Positions 15,931-24,628 of a DNA stretch of 64,000 bases are shown piece by piece. Below the pieces are notes generated by a model. That model searched no databases, was not told the origin of the DNA, and saw only the letters and a program-made list of their open reading frames with translations. The translations under genes were made by a program, and so were the position numbers. Numbering within the stretch: position 1 is the first letter of the stretch; each line of letters starts with the position of its first letter. This DNA is from Streptomyces sp. NRRL WC-3618 (GTDB taxonomy: Bacteria; Actinomycetota; Actinomycetes; Streptomycetales; Streptomycetaceae), in assembly GCF_001280005.1 (NCBI RefSeq), contig NZ_LGDW01000062.1, positions 1 through 64,000 of the forward strand, read 5' to 3'.

Positions 15931-17169
15931 TCAGCCGAGGGCCGCCCGCAGCTCGCCGAACGCCTCGTGGAACCCGGGGAACGTCTTCCGTACGCACCCC
16001 GGGTCATCGAAGGTGATCCCCGGGGTGCGCAGGCCGGTCACCGCGAAGGACATGACGATGCGGTGGTCGCCGTACGACTTGATGTCCGTGTGCGGGGCGA
16101 GGGCGGCACCGGGGTGGATCTCGATCCAGTCGTCGCCCGTCTCCACCCGTACGCCGAGCCGCCGCAGGTTCTCCGCGCAGGCCTCCAGGCGGTCGCACTC
16201 CTTCACGCGCGTGTTGGCCACGTCCTCGATGCGCACGGGGCCGGAGGCGAACGGGGCGAGCGCCGCCAGGGTGGGCATGGTGTCGGAGATGTCCCGCATG
16301 TTGACGGTCAGGCCACGCAGTTCACCGGTTCCGGTGACGGTGGTGCGGTCGGCGGCGATCTCCACCCGCGCGCCCATCCGGCGCAGTACGTCGACGAAGC
16401 CCAGGTCGCCCTGCAGGGCGCCGGTGCCGAGGCCGGGGACCGTCACCTCGCCGCCGGTGAGGGCCGCCGCCGCGAAGAAGTAGCTGGAGGTGGAGGCGTC
16501 GGGCTCGATGGCGTAGGTGGTGGCCCGGTAGCCGCCGGGCGGGACCACGAAGACGTCGCCGTCCTGGCGTACGTCCGCCCCGAACGCCCGCATCATCGCG
16601 ATGGTGATGTCCACGTAGGGAGCCGAGACCAGGTCGGTGACGTGGATCCGCAGGCCGTTGCGGGTCAGGGGGCCCAGGAGGAGGAGCGCGGTGAGGTACT
16701 GGGAGGACTGCCCGGCGTCCAGGGTGACGTTCCCGCCCTCCACGCCCGCCGCCTCGATGGTCAGCGGGTGGTGTCCCTCCGCCTCCTCGTGCCGCAGGTC
16801 CACGCCCAGGTCGCGCAGGGCGCGGGTGAGGGGGGCGAGGGGCCGGCGGCGCATCTGGGGGGAGGCGTCGAAGCGGTACGTGCCGTGGCCGGTGGCGGCC
16901 AGGGCCGGCAGGAAGCGGGCGGTCGTGGCGCCGTCACGGCAGTAGACGTCGGCCTCGGTGACCGCCGGACCCTGCGGTCTGCCGTCGATCTGCCAGGCTC
17001 CGGGGGTCCGTCCGACCCGGTAGCCGAGAGCGACCAGGCCCTCGGCGAAGCCCTCCGAGTCGTCCGAGCGCAGGGGGCGTACGAGGGTGGTGACCCCGTC
17101 GGCTGCCGCGGCGAGGAAGAGGGCGCGCGCGGTGATGGACTTGGAACCGGGAATCTCTACGACGGCCAT
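15931..17169 (-). CDS. aroA: 3-phosphoshikimate 1-carboxyvinyltransferase (EPSP synthase), second-type copy
   Basis: A 412-residue EPSP synthase that joins PEP to shikimate-3-phosphate in the shikimate pathway. Signature segments are IPGSKSITARALFLAAAADG (Lys and Ser of the shikimate-phosphate site), YCRDGATTARFLPALAA, RRRPLAPLTRALRDLGV, GQSSQYLTALLLL and GDHRIVMSFAVTGL. ATG 17169 has AGGGG just upstream; longer reading to 17442 enters non-coding sequence. The SITARAL start differs from the SVTNRAL type that I associate with the housekeeping Streptomyces enzyme, so this may be the second paralogue found in the genus. It stands alone between unrelated genes. Confidence 0.88.
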   Translation of the reverse strand: MAVVEIPGSKSITARALFLAAAADGVTTLVRPLRSDDSEGFAEGLVALGYRVGRTPGAWQIDGRPQGPAVTEADVYCRDGATTARFLPALAATGHGTYRFDASPQMRRRPLAPLTRALRDLGVDLRHEEAEGHHPLTIEAAGVEGGNVTLDAGQSSQYLTALLLLGPLTRNGLRIHVTDLVSAPYVDITIAMMRAFGADVRQDGDVFVVPPGGYRATTYAIEPDASTSSYFFAAAALTGGEVTVPGLGTGALQGDLGFVDVLRRMGARVEIAADRTTVTGTGELRGLTVNMRDISDTMPTLAALAPFASGPVRIEDVANTRVKECDRLEACAENLRRLGVRVETGDDWIEIHPGAALAPHTDIKSYGDHRIVMSFAVTGLRTPGITFDDPGCVRKTFPGFHEAFGELRAALG

Positions 17170-17742
17170 GCCCCTATGCTCGCCCGCGCGACGCCCCGAG
17201 CGCCGGAACGTCCGCGAAATGGACCATGAACGGTGCGTATTCCGCCGGAGGTGGGGCGAGGGGGTGCCCGTACCCGGAGGGTGCCTGTACCGGGGGTACG
17301 GGGTGGTCGGTACCGTGCGGCGCCGTCGTGGCTTGTCGCGCAGTTCCCCGCGCCCCTGCGGGGCCGCGATCCGGGAACCCTTTTCCGCCCCGGCCCGTCC
17401 AATCGGCACGACTGCCGGATGAGTCACCGTCGTGCGGCCCACCCCTCTCCAACCGCCTACGGCCGGCAGCGAGCCGTCACCGGTGCGCCCCCTCCGATGC
17501 GCCGGTGACGGCCCCCTTCCACCCGGGCTCCGTCCGGTCCTTTACGGGGACGATCGGACGATCCGACGCGCGCCGTATCCGATCGGTCACGGACTGTCGT
17601 ACTAGAGAGGGAAGGTAGGGAGGCGTACGTGCCGTACGCCGCACAACCGGCGCACCACCCCCAATAGGCGGAAATCCGCTGAACTTCCGGCGTGGCCCTG
17701 GCGTCGCGGGTCACGCTGAGCGGGGGTACTCGGGGGGATGCG
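17170..17742. other. Long non-coding gap with inverted repeats
   Basis: No convincing gene lies here. The stretch contains GTACC-rich inverted repeats near 17265-17315, a 25-base dispersed repeat (17333-17357, listed separately) and a hairpin with 11-bp GCCGTCACCGG arms (17473-17483 and 17502-17512). The right part probably holds the lipoprotein promoter. Confidence 0.5.
17333..17357 (-). repeat. Dispersed 25-base repeat, copy A
   Basis: This is the exact reverse complement of 59798-59822. The core GCGCGGGGAACTGCGCGA recurs in intergenic regions of many Streptomyces chromosomes. The function is unknown. It lies in a gap with no gene of its own. Confidence 0.75.
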
Positions 17743-18453
17743 ATGCGTGTAGTGCGTTCTGTGGGGTCCATGGGGCCCTTGGGAGTGGTGTGCGGGCGGG
17801 TGTTCGCCTGCGCGCTGCTGACGGTGGCGGCGGTGTTCACGGTGACCGGGTGCCAGCAATCGGCAGAGGGGTCGGCAGGCAGTTCTACGAGCGATTCGGC
17901 GGGGGCGTCCGGGGCCGCCGACGGTACGACGGTCGACCAGCGGCCCGCGCCGCCCCGGCCCACCGGCTACGGCACCGTCTTCCTCTCCATCGACGAGTGC
18001 AGCAGCTTCGGCACGACCAGTTTCACCGAGGTGCCCTGCACCAGCGAGCGGGCGGCGGCCCGGGTCGTGGCCCGGTTCGACGGCGGGGTGAGCGACGGTC
18101 CGTCGTGCCCGGCGACCACCGACTTCGTGCTGCACATCAGCGAACAGCGCCCCGCCGCCGACGAGGACGGCGACGGAGCCGTCCCGCAGGGGTACGCCTG
18201 TATGCGCAACCTCCAGGCCCCGCATCCCGGCGACCCGGGCGGCGGCGGAGGCCCGCGCACGATCGTCGGCGACTGCGTGTACAGCGCCGGGCGCGGGGAG
18301 GTGCGCGAGACGGCGTGCGACGGGAAGGGCGAGAAGGCACCGGAGTACAAGGTGACCGAGGCCGTCGGCAAACGCGTCAACTGCCCTACTTCCACGGCCC
18401 TTTACGTGCAGTTGGGCGGCGAAGAGCCGGTGGGGTGCGCCAAACCGGCGTGA
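17743..18453 (+). CDS. Cysteine-rich secreted lipoprotein (LppU/SCO3897-like)
   Basis: A 236-residue predicted lipoprotein. ATG 17743 has GGGGGG upstream. The signal peptide runs FACALLTVAAVFTVTGC with the lipobox Cys near residue 36, followed by a Ser/Gly/Asp-rich linker to about residue 70. The mature domain has about eight cysteines in regular spacing (DECSSFGTTSFTEVPC, then SCPATTDF, YACMRNL, GDCVYSA, TACDGKG, VNCPT and VGCAKP), suggesting disulfide bonds outside the membrane. The family name is a tentative recollection and the function is unknown. Confidence 0.75.
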   Translation: MRVVRSVGSMGPLGVVCGRVFACALLTVAAVFTVTGCQQSAEGSAGSSTSDSAGASGAADGTTVDQRPAPPRPTGYGTVFLSIDECSSFGTTSFTEVPCTSERAAARVVARFDGGVSDGPSCPATTDFVLHISEQRPAADEDGDGAVPQGYACMRNLQAPHPGDPGGGGGPRTIVGDCVYSAGRGEVRETACDGKGEKAPEYKVTEAVGKRVNCPTSTALYVQLGGEEPVGCAKPA

Positions 18454-18458
18454 CGCGA

Positions 18459-18492
18459 AAGGGGCCCGGTGGCGTCTGCCACCGGGCCCCTT
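18459..18492. terminator. Bidirectional hairpin terminator
   Basis: A perfect 15-bp stem (arms 18459-18473 and 18478-18492, loop GTCT) flanked by A and T ends lies between the convergent lipoprotein and peptidase genes. It works in both directions. Confidence 0.85.
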
Positions 18493-18532
18493 CACGGTCA
18501 GCTGCCCGAACTACCCTTACTTTCCATGGCCG

Positions 18533-19984
18533 TTACGGCCGCAGCGTGGGCTCACGCTCGAGGTTGCGCTTGTCGAGCCTGGCGTCGTACGGCGCCAGCG
18601 GCTTGGCCGCCGACGGGTGCGACCGGACGGCGGTGGAGGCGACGCCCGCCCACTCCAGGATGCGCGCCGTGGCGAGCGACTTCTGCTCGGGCACCAGACC
18701 CGCGACGTTCGCGCCGTGGTTGAGGCCGGGGGCGAAAAAGACGTACGAGTCCTTCGCGCCCTTGCCGACGTGGAACGGCTCGGCGCCCCACGGGTCGTTC
18801 TGCCCGTACACGAACAGCATGTGCTGCGCACGGTGCCTGACCCAGTTGTCGACGTCACGCATCGCCGACGGCTGGAACTTCATGGAGATGTCCCGGGGGA
18901 CGAAGTTGCGCGGCGGCTGATAGCCGTAGCGGATGTACTTCTTCTCGATGTGCGGGAACTTGATGGTGGGCGCGCCGAGTTGGGTGCCCGCCTGGTAGTA
19001 GTACGGCGTGTACGGCTCCAGGCCCTGGTCGGCGTAGGCGGAGAACCCGGAGATCGTGTCGATCGAAGTCCAGATGTCGTCGTCGGTCGCGTTCTTCGCG
19101 TCCGCCGGAATGGACTCGCAGTCGGCGAGCAGGCTGTACTGCCAGAAGGCCCAGACGTAGTCGAGGACGACGGCCTCGTACGCGCGGTCCAGGCTGCCGA
19201 TGGTGGTGAACGTGTAGCCCTCGGCGGCGGCGACCTCCGCGTACTTCTTCTCCAGCGGCTCCCGGCGCACCAGCGCCTCGCGCTGTACGGCGTTCAGCCG
19301 GTCGCGGCACTCCTTGGTGCCGACCTTCGTGAAGAACCGGTCGTAGGCCGAATCCTCCTTGTTCACCACGTCGTTGGGGGCGACGTACGCGACGACGCCG
19401 TCCATGTCGCGGTGGTAGAAACGCTCGTAGTACGTGGCGGTCATGCCGCCCTTGGAAGCGCCCGTGGAGAGCCACTTCTTGGCGTAGATCTTCTTCAGCG
19501 CCGTGAAGACGCGGTGCTGGTCACTGGCCGCCTGCCAGATGTCCAGCTTGGACCAGTCGGCCGGAGCGGGCCGGGACGGCGTGAAGAAGCGGTACTCCAG
19601 GGAGACCTGGTTGCCGTCGACGATCCGCGTCGGCTCACTGCGCGTCGGGTTCGTGTAGACGGAGTACCCGCCGGTGAAGAAGACCGTCGGGCGCGAGACG
19701 TCCTTGTGCAGCACGGTGATGCGCTGCTGGAACGTGCCCTTGGACGGGTGCCGGTGGTCGATCGGCTGGGTGTAGTTGAGGACGAAGTACCGGTAGCCGG
19801 TGTACGGCTTCTCCTGGATCAGGCTCATGCCCGGGATCGCGAGGAGCTGGTCCTTGATGTCCGCACTGCTGGTCGTTCGCGTGGTGCCGGTGGCTTCCGG
19901 CTGAGCGGCGGTCGCCGCCCCCGCCGTACTCAACGTGCCTATCAGCACGGCGAGCGCGAGCAGCCATCTGGACGCCTTACGCAT
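18533..19984 (-). CDS. Secreted tripeptidyl aminopeptidase, S37 (PS-10) family
   Basis: A 483-residue exported serine peptidase that releases tri- or tetrapeptides from protein N-termini. The signal peptide is MRKASRWLLALAVLIGTLST followed by AGAATAA. The nucleophile elbow WLSTGASKGGMTATYY places Ser near residue 176. YGQNDPWGAEPF and LNHGANVAGL carry the likely Asp and His. S37 peptidases of Streptomyces mature exported proteins such as transglutaminase and degrade proteins during mycelial turnover. ATG 19984 is chosen because the signal peptide begins there. It converges on the lipoprotein gene through a shared terminator. Confidence 0.85.
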   Translation of the reverse strand: MRKASRWLLALAVLIGTLSTAGAATAAQPEATGTTRTTSSADIKDQLLAIPGMSLIQEKPYTGYRYFVLNYTQPIDHRHPSKGTFQQRITVLHKDVSRPTVFFTGGYSVYTNPTRSEPTRIVDGNQVSLEYRFFTPSRPAPADWSKLDIWQAASDQHRVFTALKKIYAKKWLSTGASKGGMTATYYERFYHRDMDGVVAYVAPNDVVNKEDSAYDRFFTKVGTKECRDRLNAVQREALVRREPLEKKYAEVAAAEGYTFTTIGSLDRAYEAVVLDYVWAFWQYSLLADCESIPADAKNATDDDIWTSIDTISGFSAYADQGLEPYTPYYYQAGTQLGAPTIKFPHIEKKYIRYGYQPPRNFVPRDISMKFQPSAMRDVDNWVRHRAQHMLFVYGQNDPWGAEPFHVGKGAKDSYVFFAPGLNHGANVAGLVPEQKSLATARILEWAGVASTAVRSHPSAAKPLAPYDARLDKRNLEREPTLRP

Positions 19985-20100
19985 ACACCCTCCCCTATGA
20001 GACATCTGTGCGCCGGAAGCTATCGGAGCAACTGGGCGGCGCACCAGGGGAGATAGGGAAATCCCTCGGGCAGGAGTCAGGAAATAGGGTCCGCGAAGAG

Positions 20101-20196
20101 CTTCGGGTCGAGACGCAAGACGAGGTCCGGGACGAGATACGGGTCGAGATTCGGGTCGAGATTCGGGGCGAGACTCGGGGCGAGATTCGGGGCGGG
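20101..20196. repeat. Eight 12-bp tandem units (degenerate ATTCGGGTCGAG)
   Basis: Eight consecutive units of exactly 12 bases, the central ones nearly identical, end directly at the stop codon of the secreted-protein gene. Read on the minus strand in another frame they encode Pro-Asn-Leu-Asp/Ala repeats. No protein uses them as far as I can see. Confidence 0.85.
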
Positions 20197-20198
20197 GC

Positions 20199-20585
20199 TC
20201 ACAACCGGATCCAGCCCGAACTGACCGATTCCCGGCCCACCGTCCCCTTGATCCACACCTGCCGCCGTCCCGTGTGCACGGTCACCGGGCCGGCCCGCTT
20301 CGTGTAGTTGCCCCCGTCGACGACCGGGCGCCCGCCCCGCGCCCGTACGCTCACCGACATCCACTGGTGGCCCCCCTGCCGCTTGGGAACGGTCATCGCG
20401 CAGAGGTAGCCGTTGCTCCGGTACACGTCCACCTCGCCGGTGGCGAAGGCCAGCGTCCGCGCCTTGCGGCCGGAGCACACCGCGGCCGCTTCGGCGGTGC
20501 CGGAGCTCGCGAGGGAGAACATCCCGGACGCGGTCAGCACGGCCAGGCCGAGCGCGATCCGCCGCCGTATCGAACCACCACTCAC
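20199..20585 (-). CDS. Small secreted protein of unknown function
   Basis: A 128-residue protein with a clear signal peptide (RRRIALGLAVLTASGMFSLA ending near AEA|AAV). GTG 20585 is preceded by GGAGGGGG. The mature part of about 93 residues has two cysteines (VCSGRKARTL and GYLCAMTVP), is basic and rich in beta-type residues, and ends in VWIKGTVGRESVSSGWIRL. I do not recognise the family. Its stop codon abuts a 12-bp tandem array, so the C-terminus may have been changed by repeat growth. Confidence 0.7.
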   Translation of the reverse strand: MSGGSIRRRIALGLAVLTASGMFSLASSGTAEAAAVCSGRKARTLAFATGEVDVYRSNGYLCAMTVPKRQGGHQWMSVSVRARGGRPVVDGGNYTKRAGPVTVHTGRRQVWIKGTVGRESVSSGWIRL

Positions 20586-20700
20586 CGTCTCCCCCTCCGG
20601 ACCCCACCGATGACACTAGCCGTACGTCGTACTGATGTACGGACGCACGGCACCCGTCGAACGGTTGCGTCAGGCGTCGGCCGCCGGATCCACCGGCCGT

Positions 20701-23700
20701 TCAGCGGGCCGAGGTGACCGGCTCCTCCGGCTCCGGTGCGCCGACGAAGGTCCGCCACAGTTCGGCGTACTGGCCGCCCAGGGCGAGCAGTTCGGCGTGG
20801 GTGCCGTCCTCCGCGACCCGGCCGTGGTCCATCAGGACGACCCGGTCGGCGCGGGCGGCGGTGGTGAGGCGGTGGGCGACCACGAGGGTGGTACGGCGGC
20901 CTGCGAGGCGGTCGGTCGCCTGGTTGACCTGGGCCTCGGTGGCCAGGTCCAGTGCCGCCGTCGCCTCGTCGAGGAGCAGGATGTCCGGGTCGACCAGCTC
21001 CGCGCGGGCCAGCGCGATCAGCTGACGCTGACCGGCCGAGAGGTTGCGTCCGCGCTCGGCGACCTCGTGGAGGTAGCCGCCCTCCAGCGTGGCGATCATG
21101 TCGTGCGCCCCGACCGCCCGTGCCGCCGCCTCCACCTGGGCGTCGGTGGCATCCGGCCGCCCGTACGCGATGGCGTCCCGCACGGTCCCCTGGAACAGAT
21201 ACGCCTCCTGCGGCACGACCCCGAGGCGATGCCGGTACGAGGTGATGTCGAGGGCCCGCAGATCGGTGCCGTCGACGGTGACCCGGCCGCCGGTCGGGTC
21301 GTAGAAGCGGGCGACCAGCTTCACGAGCGTCGACTTGCCGGCGCCCGTCTCCCCGACGAAGGCGACGGTCTGCCCGGCCGGAATCGTCAACTGGACGCTG
21401 CTCAGGGCCTCTTCGGCGTCATCGCCGGACCCGTACGCGAAGTCGACGCCCTCGAAGGCGATGTCACCACGCAGGGACAGCACCTCCAACGGCTCCTCGG
21501 CGGCCTCGGTCGAGGTCCGCTCCTGGAGGAGTTCCTGGATCCGGCCCAGCGACACCGTCGCCTGCTGGTACCCGTCGAAGACCTGCGAGAGCTGCTGCAC
21601 GGGGGCGAAGAACAGGTCGATGTAGAGGAGGTAGGCGACCAGCGCACCGGTCGTCAGCGTCCCGTCGTCGATCCGCCCCGCCCCCACGATCAGCACGGCA
21701 GCGGCCGCGACCGAGGACAGCAGCTGTACGAACGGGAAGTACACGGAGATCAGCCACTGCCCCCGCACACGCGCCTGGCGGTAGCCGTCGCTGCCCTGCG
21801 CGAACCGCTCGGAGCCCGTCCGTTCGCCCCGGAAGGCCTGGACGATCCGCAGCCCGGACACCGACTCCTGGAGGTCGGCGTTGACCGCGGACACCCGCTC
21901 ACGGGCGAGTTCGTAGGCCTTCACGCTCGCCCGGCGGAAGTAGATCGTGCCGAAGACCAGCACCGGGATGGTGACGAACACGACGAGCGCGAGCTGTACG
22001 TCGATCACCACGAGGGCGACCATGATGCCGAAGAAGGTGACGACGGAGACGAAGGCGGTGACCAGGCCGGTCTGCAGGAACGTCGACAGCGCATCAACAT
22101 CGGTTGTCATGCGCGTCATGATCCGCCCGGTCAACTCCCGCTCGTAGTAGTCGAGTCCGAGGCGTTGCAGCTGGGCGAAGATCTTCAACCGGAGTGCGTA
22201 CAGCACCCGTTCGCCGGTACGGCCGGTCATCCGCGTCTCGCCGATCTGCGCCGCCCACTGGACGACGACGGACACCAGGGCGAGCGCGGAGGCCGCCCAC
22301 ACGGCGCCCAGGGCGAGTTGGGAGACGCCCGAGTCGATGCCGCGCCGGATCAGGATCGGCAGGAGCAGTCCCATCCCGGCGTCCACGGCGACCAGGGCGA
22401 GGCTCACCGCCAGGGGTGCCCCGAAGCCGCGCAGCAGCCTCTTCAGCCCGTACGACTCCTCGGGCGTGACCGCGCGTGCCTCGTCGATGTCCGGGGTGTC
22501 GGCGGCCGGGGGCAACGCCTCGACCTGGGCGAGGAGTTCGGGCGTGGCCGGCATCCCGACGAAGGCGGTGTCCTTGCGCTCGCGGTCGCCGGTCCACAGC
22601 CTGGGGGTGACCCCGCGCTCGGCGTCGAACTCGGCGTCCAGCTCCTCCCGTACGGAGGTGTCCTCGGGCGGGAGGGTCGGCAGGGCGCGGCCGGGCGAGA
22701 CGCCGCCCAGCTCGTCCGGGTCGGTCAGCAGCCGCCGGTACAGGGCGGAGCGGGCCTGGAGTTCGTCGTGGGTGCCGAGGTCGGCGAGGCGTCCGCCGTC
22801 GAGGACGGCGATGCGGTCGGCGAGGCCGAGGGTGGAGCGGCGGTGGGCGATGAGGAGGGTGGTCCGGCCCTCCATGACCTGCCCCAGCGCCTCGTGGATC
22901 TCGTGCTCGACGCGCGCGTCGACGGCGGAGGTGGCGTCGTCGAGGACGAGGAGCCGGGGGTCGGTGAGGATCGCGCGGGCGAGGGCGACGCGCTGGCGCT
23001 GGCCGCCGGAGAGGGTGAGGCCGTGCTCGCCGACCTTGGTGTCGTAGCCGTTCGGCAGCTCGGCGATGAAACGGTCCGCCTGGGCGGCGCGCGCGGCGGT
23101 GAGGATCTGTTCGTCGGTGGCGTCGGGGCGGCCGTACGCGATGTTGTTGCGGACGGTGTCGGAGAAGAGGAACGAGTCCTCGGGGACCAGGCCGATCGCG
23201 GCCCGCAGTGAGTCCTGGGTCAGCTCGCGGACGTCGTGCCCGCCGATGAGGACCGCGCCGCGCGTCACGTCGTAGAAGCGCGGCAGGAGGAGGGAGACGG
23301 TCGACTTGCCGGAGCCGGAGGAGCCGACGACTGCGAGGGTCTCGCCGGGCCGGATCTCGAAGCTGAGGCCGTCGAGGACGGGGTGCTCGGGGTCGTACCC
23401 GAACGACACGTCGTCGAACTCGACGGTGGCGGGGGCGTCGGCGGGCAGGTCCTTGTGGCCGTCGGTCATGGACGGCTCGGTGTCGATGAGCTCGAGGACA
23501 CGCTCGGTTCCGGCGCGTGCCTGCTGTCCGACGGTCAGCACCATGGCGAGCATGCGCACGGGCCCGACGAGCTGGGCGAGATAGGTGGAGAAGGCGACGA
23601 ACGTACCCAGCGTGATGTGCCCGCCCACGGCCAGCCAGCCGCCCACCGCGAGCATGGCGACCTGCCCGAGCACGGGCACCGCCTGGAGGGCCGGGGTGTA

Positions 23701-24525
23701 GACGGAGTTGAACCGGATGGTCCGCAGCCGCCCCGCGAACAGCCGCCGTCCGACCTCACGGAGCTTCCCGGTCTCCTGGTCCTCCTGCCCGAACCCCTTC
23801 ACCACGCGTACGCCGGTCACGGCGCCGTCCACGACACCGGCGACGGCGGCGGCCTGGGCCTGCGCGTACCAGGTGGAGGGGTGGAGCTTCGTACGGCTGC
23901 GTTTGGCGACGAACCAGAGGGCGGGGGCGACGGCGAGGGCGACCAGGGTGAGCGGGATGGACAGCCAGGCCATGATCGCGAGGGAGATCAGGAAGAGCAG
24001 TACGTTCCCGAGGGTCATCGGGAGCATGTAGAAGAGGCTCTGGATCAGCTGGAGGTCGCTGGTGGCCCGGCCGACGATCTGGCCGGTCGACAGCTCGTCC
24101 TGGCGGCGCCCGTCGAGCCGGGTGATCGTCTCGAACATCTCCGTCCGCAGGTCGTGCTGGACGTCGAGGGCGAGCCGGCCGCCGTAGTAGCGGCGGATGT
24201 AGGTGAGGACGTAGACGAGGACGGCGGAGACGACGAGAGCGCCCGCCCAGGGGGCCATGGAGCGGGTCTTGCCGCCGATGACGTCGTCGATGATCACCTT
24301 GGTGATCAGCGGGACCAGCGCCATCAGGGCCATACCGCCGAGGGAGGCGCCGAGCGAGAGCACGACGTCCTTCGGATACCGCCAGGCGTATCCGACCAGC
24401 CGCCGCGCCCATCCCGGTACCGATACCGGGTCCGGTGCCGACACCGGCTTCGATGCCGACACCGGTTCCAGTGCCGTTATGGGTGCCGGTTCGTGTCCCG
24501 GCTTCCGCCCCCGCTGCTGTGCCAC
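20701..24525 (-). CDS. Fused double ABC exporter (TMD-NBD-TMD-NBD)
   Basis: A 1274-residue protein carrying two complete exporter halves in one chain. The first half has six spans from about residue 40 (VVLSLGASLGGMALMALVPL), Walker A GSSGSGKST near residue 400 and signature LSGGQRQRVALARAIL near 508. The second has spans from about 700, Walker A GETGAGKST near 1062 and a variant signature LSAGQRQLIALARAEL near 1162. It is expected to pump drugs or lipids outward using ATP. GTG 24525 has GGAAGG upstream. Residues 10-40 contain a repetitive Pro-Val-Ser stretch. Most relatives are two separate genes; single-chain versions occur in actinobacteria. The second signature (SAGQ) suggests asymmetric ATP sites. 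Confidence 0.9.
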   Translation of the reverse strand: MAQQRGRKPGHEPAPITALEPVSASKPVSAPDPVSVPGWARRLVGYAWRYPKDVVLSLGASLGGMALMALVPLITKVIIDDVIGGKTRSMAPWAGALVVSAVLVYVLTYIRRYYGGRLALDVQHDLRTEMFETITRLDGRRQDELSTGQIVGRATSDLQLIQSLFYMLPMTLGNVLLFLISLAIMAWLSIPLTLVALAVAPALWFVAKRSRTKLHPSTWYAQAQAAAVAGVVDGAVTGVRVVKGFGQEDQETGKLREVGRRLFAGRLRTIRFNSVYTPALQAVPVLGQVAMLAVGGWLAVGGHITLGTFVAFSTYLAQLVGPVRMLAMVLTVGQQARAGTERVLELIDTEPSMTDGHKDLPADAPATVEFDDVSFGYDPEHPVLDGLSFEIRPGETLAVVGSSGSGKSTVSLLLPRFYDVTRGAVLIGGHDVRELTQDSLRAAIGLVPEDSFLFSDTVRNNIAYGRPDATDEQILTAARAAQADRFIAELPNGYDTKVGEHGLTLSGGQRQRVALARAILTDPRLLVLDDATSAVDARVEHEIHEALGQVMEGRTTLLIAHRRSTLGLADRIAVLDGGRLADLGTHDELQARSALYRRLLTDPDELGGVSPGRALPTLPPEDTSVREELDAEFDAERGVTPRLWTGDRERKDTAFVGMPATPELLAQVEALPPAADTPDIDEARAVTPEESYGLKRLLRGFGAPLAVSLALVAVDAGMGLLLPILIRRGIDSGVSQLALGAVWAASALALVSVVVQWAAQIGETRMTGRTGERVLYALRLKIFAQLQRLGLDYYERELTGRIMTRMTTDVDALSTFLQTGLVTAFVSVVTFFGIMVALVVIDVQLALVVFVTIPVLVFGTIYFRRASVKAYELARERVSAVNADLQESVSGLRIVQAFRGERTGSERFAQGSDGYRQARVRGQWLISVYFPFVQLLSSVAAAAVLIVGAGRIDDGTLTTGALVAYLLYIDLFFAPVQQLSQVFDGYQQATVSLGRIQELLQERTSTEAAEEPLEVLSLRGDIAFEGVDFAYGSGDDAEEALSSVQLTIPAGQTVAFVGETGAGKSTLVKLVARFYDPTGGRVTVDGTDLRALDITSYRHRLGVVPQEAYLFQGTVRDAIAYGRPDATDAQVEAAARAVGAHDMIATLEGGYLHEVAERGRNLSAGQRQLIALARAELVDPDILLLDEATAALDLATEAQVNQATDRLAGRRTTLVVAHRLTTAARADRVVLMDHGRVAEDGTHAELLALGGQYAELWRTFVGAPEPEEPVTSAR

Positions 24526-24628
24526 TCCGGCGCCTTCCGTAGATCCGCTATTCCGTACTCCGCCGGTAAGCACCAACACGGGCGGAAGCGGATTTCATCC
24601 CTCCGCGACAACTCCGGGGGCGGTGCGG

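Noticed and set aside
20008..20307. 99-codon plus-strand frame rich in Arg-Val-Glu-Ile repeats
   Set aside because: It is the translation of the 12-bp array and the antisense of the small secreted-protein gene; no ribosome site or family match.
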